Origin: Bacteroidales bacterium Bact_07 | GTDB taxonomy: Bacteria; Bacteroidota; Bacteroidia; Bacteroidales; Tenuifilaceae | Length of the DNA: 10,136 bases | Assembly (NCBI GenBank): GCA_001603415.1 | Contig: LUYY01000197.1 | Span: 1 to 10,136, forward strand | Direction of reading: 5' to 3' | Shown: positions 7,101 through 10,136 of the stretch, one piece after another | Position numbering within the stretch: position 1 is the stretch's first letter | Layout: each line of letters opens with the position of its first letter | Translations under genes and position numbers: made by a program | The notes under the pieces: model-generated | Database searches by the model: none | What the model saw: the letters and a program-made list of their open reading frames with translations, nothing else | Told to the model about the DNA's origin: nothing

Positions 7101-7706
7101 TTAATGCTTGCTTGCACAATCAATGCATACCTTTTTGTCGCCCTTGATGCGTCCGTATTCCATAACAGTCATCTCACCACACTCTTCGCAAACAAAGCTG
7201 TTAAAACTGTGGGGATGCTCTTTAAGGTCGTACTGGAACACTTCGGATATGTTGATGAGTTTTTCATCTGGGGCATTCATTACATTCACCACGAGTGGGT
7301 CAACCACAAAATCGGGCACTTTGCTCGCAGGAATTCCTTTTTCGCGGTAATCCTTGAAAAACGAAGTTTGTTTGTTGGCAAGCATAGCCTCAGCCTTAGG
7401 GGTAACCCTAACGGCTCTGCCGGTTGCTTTGTCAATTACGGTTACTGCCCACTTGCCCTTATGGGTTTTCTTGATATTTCCTTTGCCAAAGGTTGTGCCT
7501 AGTATAACCTGTAAACCATCGGCATAGCAGGTGGCACAATGGTCATCACCAAGGTCAACAAGGGCAATAAGCTGTCCATCCTTTGCCCGTTCTACACCTA
7601 GTGCGTTCATTGCTGCTGCACCTACTCGAAGCCCCATGGGCATTGCAGGACATTTGTGTCCGTGAAATTTTTGGCCAAATTCTAACCAATCTTTAGGATT
7701 AATCAT
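7101..7706 (-). CDS. FmdE-family protein with C-terminal zinc ribbon
   Basis: This 201-residue soluble protein has an FmdE domain (named after formylmethanofuran dehydrogenase subunit E) and a zinc ribbon. The FmdE part (about 8-135) begins with the signature FHGHKCPAMPMGLRVG (His15, His17, Cys19). It continues with DDHCATCYADGLQ (Cys57, Cys60) and the LGTTFGKGN turn. In the family as I recall it, that turn is usually TGCTxGKGN, so a conserved cysteine appears to be Thr71 here. The C-terminal ribbon has CEEC (173, 176) and CIDC (194, 197), a likely structural zinc site. FmdE proteins outside methanogens have no firmly established biochemical role. It is the last gene of a four-gene operon, 19 bases after the CDF exporter, which suggests metal handling rather than methanofuran chemistry. 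No signal peptide is visible. Confidence 0.85.
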   Translation of the reverse strand: MINPKDWLEFGQKFHGHKCPAMPMGLRVGAAAMNALGVERAKDGQLIALVDLGDDHCATCYADGLQVILGTTFGKGNIKKTHKGKWAVTVIDKATGRAVRVTPKAEAMLANKQTSFFKDYREKGIPASKVPDFVVDPLVVNVMNAPDEKLINISEVFQYDLKEHPHSFNSFVCEECGEMTVMEYGRIKGDKKVCIDCASKH

Positions 7707-7725
7707 AGTTTTTAAAATTTAAGTG

Positions 7726-8622
7726 TTAGTGAATCAATTGTTTATTATCTGGAACAGAATATTCAGGTTGAATAGTTATGTGGTTTATACCGTATTCAGC
7801 AAGGGTTGATTTTATTTTTTCGAGCAAAACCTCAAAATCAGATATGCTGATATTGTTTGTAACATCAACGTGTGCTTCAAACATGATTTCATGTTCATCA
7901 ATTTGCCAGATATGCACGTGATGAATGTTTCTGACACCTTCAAGTGCTTCGAGTTTCCTGGTAATTAAATTAATGTCAATATTATCAGGTGAAAACTGCA
8001 TGAAAATCTTTAATGAGGTTTTGAAAATCCCCCACGAGGAGTAAAGCAAGTAAAAAGCAATTAAAATGCTAAAAACAGCATCAACCCAGTTCCACTGTAG
8101 GTATTTCATAGCTAACCCACCAATTAGAACGGCTACCGATGTGAGCATATCGCTAAATAAGTGAAGGTATGCCGATTTTATATTTATGTTATCGTGTGCA
8201 TCGTTTCTTACAAAAAGAACACTTACCCCGTTTACTAAAATACTGAGCAGCGAGAGCCCAATCACCCAGTTTGAGTTGATGGTTACTGGAATATAAAGGC
8301 GCTTAATGCCCTCGACAAGAATTGCTATAGCTAAGCCCATTAGGGTTGCCGAATTGATAAAGGCAGCCAGTATTTCGGAGCGTTTTAAACCAAAAGTACG
8401 CTTTAAAGTGGCCTTTTTACCTGTAAGCCTATTGGCCAGGTAGCTTATAGCCAGCGATAAAACATCGCTGAAGTTGTGAGCAGCATCGCTCAGTAGCGAC
8501 ATACTTCCCGATATTATACCTCCAATACCTTCGGCCACTGTAATTAATACGTTTAGCAGGATGGTAATGCCTAAATTTTTCCCGCTTACCCGATGGTGAT
8601 GATGGTGAGTCTCGTTATTCAT
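7726..8622 (-). CDS. CDF-family cation exporter (CzcD/ZitB-like)
   Basis: This 298-residue cation diffusion facilitator is predicted to export zinc or a related divalent metal across the inner membrane in exchange for protons. The N-terminus has five consecutive histidines (6-10), a likely cytoplasmic metal-sensing or chelating tail. About six membrane segments follow. The paired transport-site motifs are intact: HNFSD in the second helix (His49, Asp53) and HLFSD in the fifth (His154, Asp158), the HxxxD/HxxxD pattern associated with zinc/cobalt/cadmium-type CDFs. The cytoplasmic C-terminal domain (about 212-290) has the ferredoxin-like CDF dimer fold, with HHVHIWQID and a histidine/glutamate-rich EHEIMFEAHVDV strand. 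The ATG at 8622 is 11 bases after the permease stop, and the gene is followed by the FmdE gene. Exact metal specificity is inferred from family only. Confidence 0.93.
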   Translation of the reverse strand: MNNETHHHHHRVSGKNLGITILLNVLITVAEGIGGIISGSMSLLSDAAHNFSDVLSLAISYLANRLTGKKATLKRTFGLKRSEILAAFINSATLMGLAIAILVEGIKRLYIPVTINSNWVIGLSLLSILVNGVSVLFVRNDAHDNINIKSAYLHLFSDMLTSVAVLIGGLAMKYLQWNWVDAVFSILIAFYLLYSSWGIFKTSLKIFMQFSPDNIDINLITRKLEALEGVRNIHHVHIWQIDEHEIMFEAHVDVTNNISISDFEVLLEKIKSTLAEYGINHITIQPEYSVPDNKQLIH

Positions 8623-8633
8623 TCTATTTCCAA

Positions 8634-9386
8634 TTATGCTAATACTTCATATGACATTTTAATTGCAATTAGTAGCAGTACGATAGCATATATAATCTTA
8701 ACCTGTTTCGATTTTGCTTTTTGGGTCATGTACCTGCCACCAAGCTGTGAACCAATAACAACGGCTAGCACAACAATGATAGTGAGTGGCCAATTCATGT
8801 GCCCTTGCGATACATGCCCCAGATATCCCGAAATGGATGAGAACGTTACCACAAATGCTGTGGTAGCAGCGGCCTCCTTAGTCTTATAGCCCATCATCAT
8901 TAAGATAGGTGCTATTATAAAACCACCTCCCAACCCGAGCATGCCGCCGATAAAACCTGCAAAGCCACCTACAAAGAATCCAATTATACTTCGCTTTTTA
9001 AGCGACATCAACTCTTCAGGATCATTTTGTCTGGAAGTCCAAAGCGTACGTAGTGCAGCGGCTATAACCATAACAGCAAAAAGTATCTTCAAGGTTTGAA
9101 CCGGCACATGTTCGCTGGTCATGGCTCCTAAAGGCGAAGCAACTAATGCCGTGGCGGCCATGACGGCTCCTCCTTTCCAGTCCACCATTTTTTTGCGGGC
9201 AAATGGGATTAATACCAATGCTGTGTTTAAGCCGTTTAGTAGCAAACCAAGGGGGATTGCCACCGAAACCATATCGAAACCTGCCCAGTTTAAAACTGGC
9301 ACATAAACCATTCCGCCTCCCAGACCAAGCATGGCAAATATGAACGAAGCGGCTGCAATAATCAGAAAAACAATTGTATAAAGCAT
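8634..9386 (-). CDS. TauE/SafE (TSUP) family permease
   Basis: This is a 250-residue polytopic membrane protein with two homologous halves. Each half carries the family's glycine motif: FAMLGLGGGMVYVPVL (about 17-32) and GGMLGLGGGFIIAPIL (about 147-162). Seven to eight hydrophobic helices are visible, with a charged cytoplasmic loop (about 115-131) between halves. TSUP members move sulfur-containing anions such as sulfite, sulfonates, thiosulfate or sulfoacetate, but many have unknown substrates, so neither substrate nor direction can be assigned. The gene begins 47 bases after the TetR gene. The perfect palindrome at 9402-9417 lies 15-31 bases upstream of its ATG, implying direct control by that repressor. 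Its close coupling to a cation exporter and an FmdE protein suggests linked metal and sulfur-anion handling. Confidence 0.92.
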   Translation of the reverse strand: MLYTIVFLIIAAASFIFAMLGLGGGMVYVPVLNWAGFDMVSVAIPLGLLLNGLNTALVLIPFARKKMVDWKGGAVMAATALVASPLGAMTSEHVPVQTLKILFAVMVIAAALRTLWTSRQNDPEELMSLKKRSIIGFFVGGFAGFIGGMLGLGGGFIIAPILMMMGYKTKEAAATTAFVVTFSSISGYLGHVSQGHMNWPLTIIVVLAVVIGSQLGGRYMTQKAKSKQVKIIYAIVLLLIAIKMSYEVLA

Positions 9387-9401
9387 ATTCGTTAATTTTA
9401 G

Positions 9402-9417
9402 GTAAGTAAATACTTAC
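9402..9417. promoter_or_regulatory. Candidate TetR operator upstream of the permease gene
   Basis: GTAAGTAAATACTTAC is an inverted repeat with perfect 7-bp arms (GTAAGTA/TACTTAC) and a two-base centre. It lies in the 47-base gap between the TetR gene and the permease start. A 14/16 copy sits at the TetR promoter (10030-10045). Size, symmetry and placement fit a TetR-family operator, and imply an internal promoter for the permease-CDF-FmdE genes, though I see no clear -7 element here. Confidence 0.65.
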
Positions 9418-9433
9418 ATTTGATTTAAAAAAA

Positions 9434-10021
9434 TTATTTGCTTAACATCTTATGCATTAGCAATAACATCCTATGGCAAAAGTTTGATGTATCCAAAACT
9501 CCATTGTTAAGTATAAGTTCTACATTAAGCGATACGGGAATCCCCATGTAGAGCATGGCCACATTTTCAACCGGAATGTTTTCGTCCCATATCCCTTCGG
9601 CAATGCCATCGAGAACAACTTTGCTTACCATTTTTTTTTGGGTATTAAATATCTGCATTAAGGCCAATTTTAGTTCTTCATCGTTATTATGCGATGCCTC
9701 CGAAAAGAGTAGAAGGGTTATGCCCTTGTTATCGGTGAGATATTTAACGGTAAAACATAGAATGCTTTCCAATCGTTTTTCTGGTGAAGTGCTTTGTGTG
9801 GCAATTTTTCTAAGACTCCCAATAAAATCTTTTTGAACGTCGTTAATGATGGAATGTATAATATGCTGCTTGGTTGGGAAGTGCCTAAAGATTGCCCCTT
9901 CACTCAACCCAATACGTTGGGCTAGCATTCGCGTCGATAGGTTCTTAAGCCCATCGGTGTAAATAATATCGAGCACCGCCTGCTTTATTTGCTCCTGTCG
10001 TATTTCGGTGGATTGACGCAT
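9434..10021 (-). CDS. TetR-family transcriptional regulator
   Basis: This is a predicted repressor of 195 residues, a usual TetR length. The N-terminal helix-turn-helix (about 8-55) reads IKQAVLDIIYTDGLKNLSTR, then LAQRIGLSEGAIFRHFPTKQ, which is the TetR_N signature. The C-terminal ligand-binding and dimer domain (about 60-195) is helical and not assignable to a known ligand class. The frame extends ten codons further to an ATG at 10051. I prefer the ATG at 10021 because the upstream one lies inside the likely -7 element (TATGTTTG) and the candidate operator would then be coding. MRQSTEIRQ is a typical TetR start. It heads the operon and has a putative operator over its own promoter, so it probably represses itself and the downstream transporters until a metal-related or sulfur-related ligand binds. 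Confidence 0.92.
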   Translation of the reverse strand: MRQSTEIRQEQIKQAVLDIIYTDGLKNLSTRMLAQRIGLSEGAIFRHFPTKQHIIHSIINDVQKDFIGSLRKIATQSTSPEKRLESILCFTVKYLTDNKGITLLLFSEASHNNDEELKLALMQIFNTQKKMVSKVVLDGIAEGIWDENIPVENVAMLYMGIPVSLNVELILNNGVLDTSNFCHRMLLLMHKMLSK

Positions 10022-10029
10022 ATGTTTAT

Positions 10030-10045
10030 GTAAGTAAACACTTGC
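10030..10045. promoter_or_regulatory. Candidate TetR operator at the tetR-like promoter
   Basis: GTAAGTAAACACTTGC matches the palindrome at 9402-9417 at 14 of 16 positions, with imperfect symmetry (GTAAGTA versus GCAAGTG). It lies 9-24 bases upstream of the preferred ATG at 10021, touches the 3' end of the -7 element and covers the expected start site. That is a placement typical of autorepression. Confidence 0.6.
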
Positions 10046-10052
10046 AAACATA
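10045..10052 (-). promoter_or_regulatory. Candidate -7 promoter element of the TetR operon
   Basis: On the minus strand TATGTTTG (10052 to 10045) is an exact TAnnTTTG match, predicting transcription from about 10038-10039 and a leader of some 17 bases before the ATG at 10021. No convincing -33 TTTG is found at the usual distance, which would suit a weak or regulated promoter. The rest of the sequence up to 10136 is AT-rich and shows no gene. Confidence 0.5.
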
Positions 10053-10136
10053 ATATAATTTTTTGAACTGAGTGTTTGTTTTTTTAAAATTTAACAAATG
10101 GTTTCGATTCTTGGGTTAACAAAACTTTATATGATA

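Noticed and set aside
7104..7502. Plus-strand open frame of 132 codons opposite the FmdE-family gene
   Set aside because: Antisense to a gene with clear family motifs, with no motif of its own and no promoter. It is a shadow frame.
10022..10051. Ten-codon N-terminal extension of the TetR protein from ATG 10051
   Set aside because: That ATG lies within TATGTTTG, an exact -7 element match, and the candidate operator would become coding sequence. The ATG at 10021 gives a normal TetR N-terminus.

Overview
The window looks like chromosomal DNA of a Bacteroidota member, probably Bacteroidales-like. The evidence is the -7 promoter elements of the form TAnnTTTG ahead of several genes, the near absence of Shine-Dalgarno sequences, moderate-to-low GC, and the protein families present. 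No rRNA, tRNA, CRISPR array, insertion sequence or phage gene was seen. The layout is that of ordinary chromosome carrying one compact accessory-looking operon.

Left region (1-1447, minus strand): a soluble orphan histidine kinase with an N-terminal NTF2/SnoaL-like domain. It is followed 12 bases later by the start of a membrane protein that resembles the N-terminus of a CPBP (CAAX-type) intramembrane protease and runs off the window edge.

Centre (1448-6108, plus strand): a long leader and the carA-carB pair, encoding glutamine-dependent carbamoyl-phosphate synthetase for pyrimidine and arginine synthesis. The leader has a good promoter, a short candidate leader ORF, a U-rich stretch and a strong intrinsic terminator, all upstream of carA. 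That order resembles the UTP-sensitive attenuator of enterobacterial pyrBI. Both subunits resemble the eukaryotic CAD/CPS1 type more than E. coli CarAB. The CarB allosteric domain has a tryptophan where E. coli has Lys993.

Right region (6117-10052): a plus-strand ZIP (ZupT-like) metal importer converges on a four-gene minus-strand operon across a bidirectional terminator. The operon order is TetR regulator, TauE/SafE (TSUP) permease, CDF cation exporter, FmdE-family zinc-ribbon protein. Gaps inside it are 47, 11 and 19 bases. Two near-identical palindromes (GTAAGTAAATACTTAC and a 14/16 match) lie in front of the permease gene and across the TetR promoter, and are good candidates for the TetR operator. 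Together the ZIP importer, CDF exporter and operon suggest a regulated metal or sulfur-oxyanion homeostasis locus whose ligand cannot be read from sequence.

Four start codons are placed downstream of the longest open frame. For the kinase, carA and zupT the longest frame opens at TTG. For TetR the upstream ATG lies inside the probable -7 promoter element.
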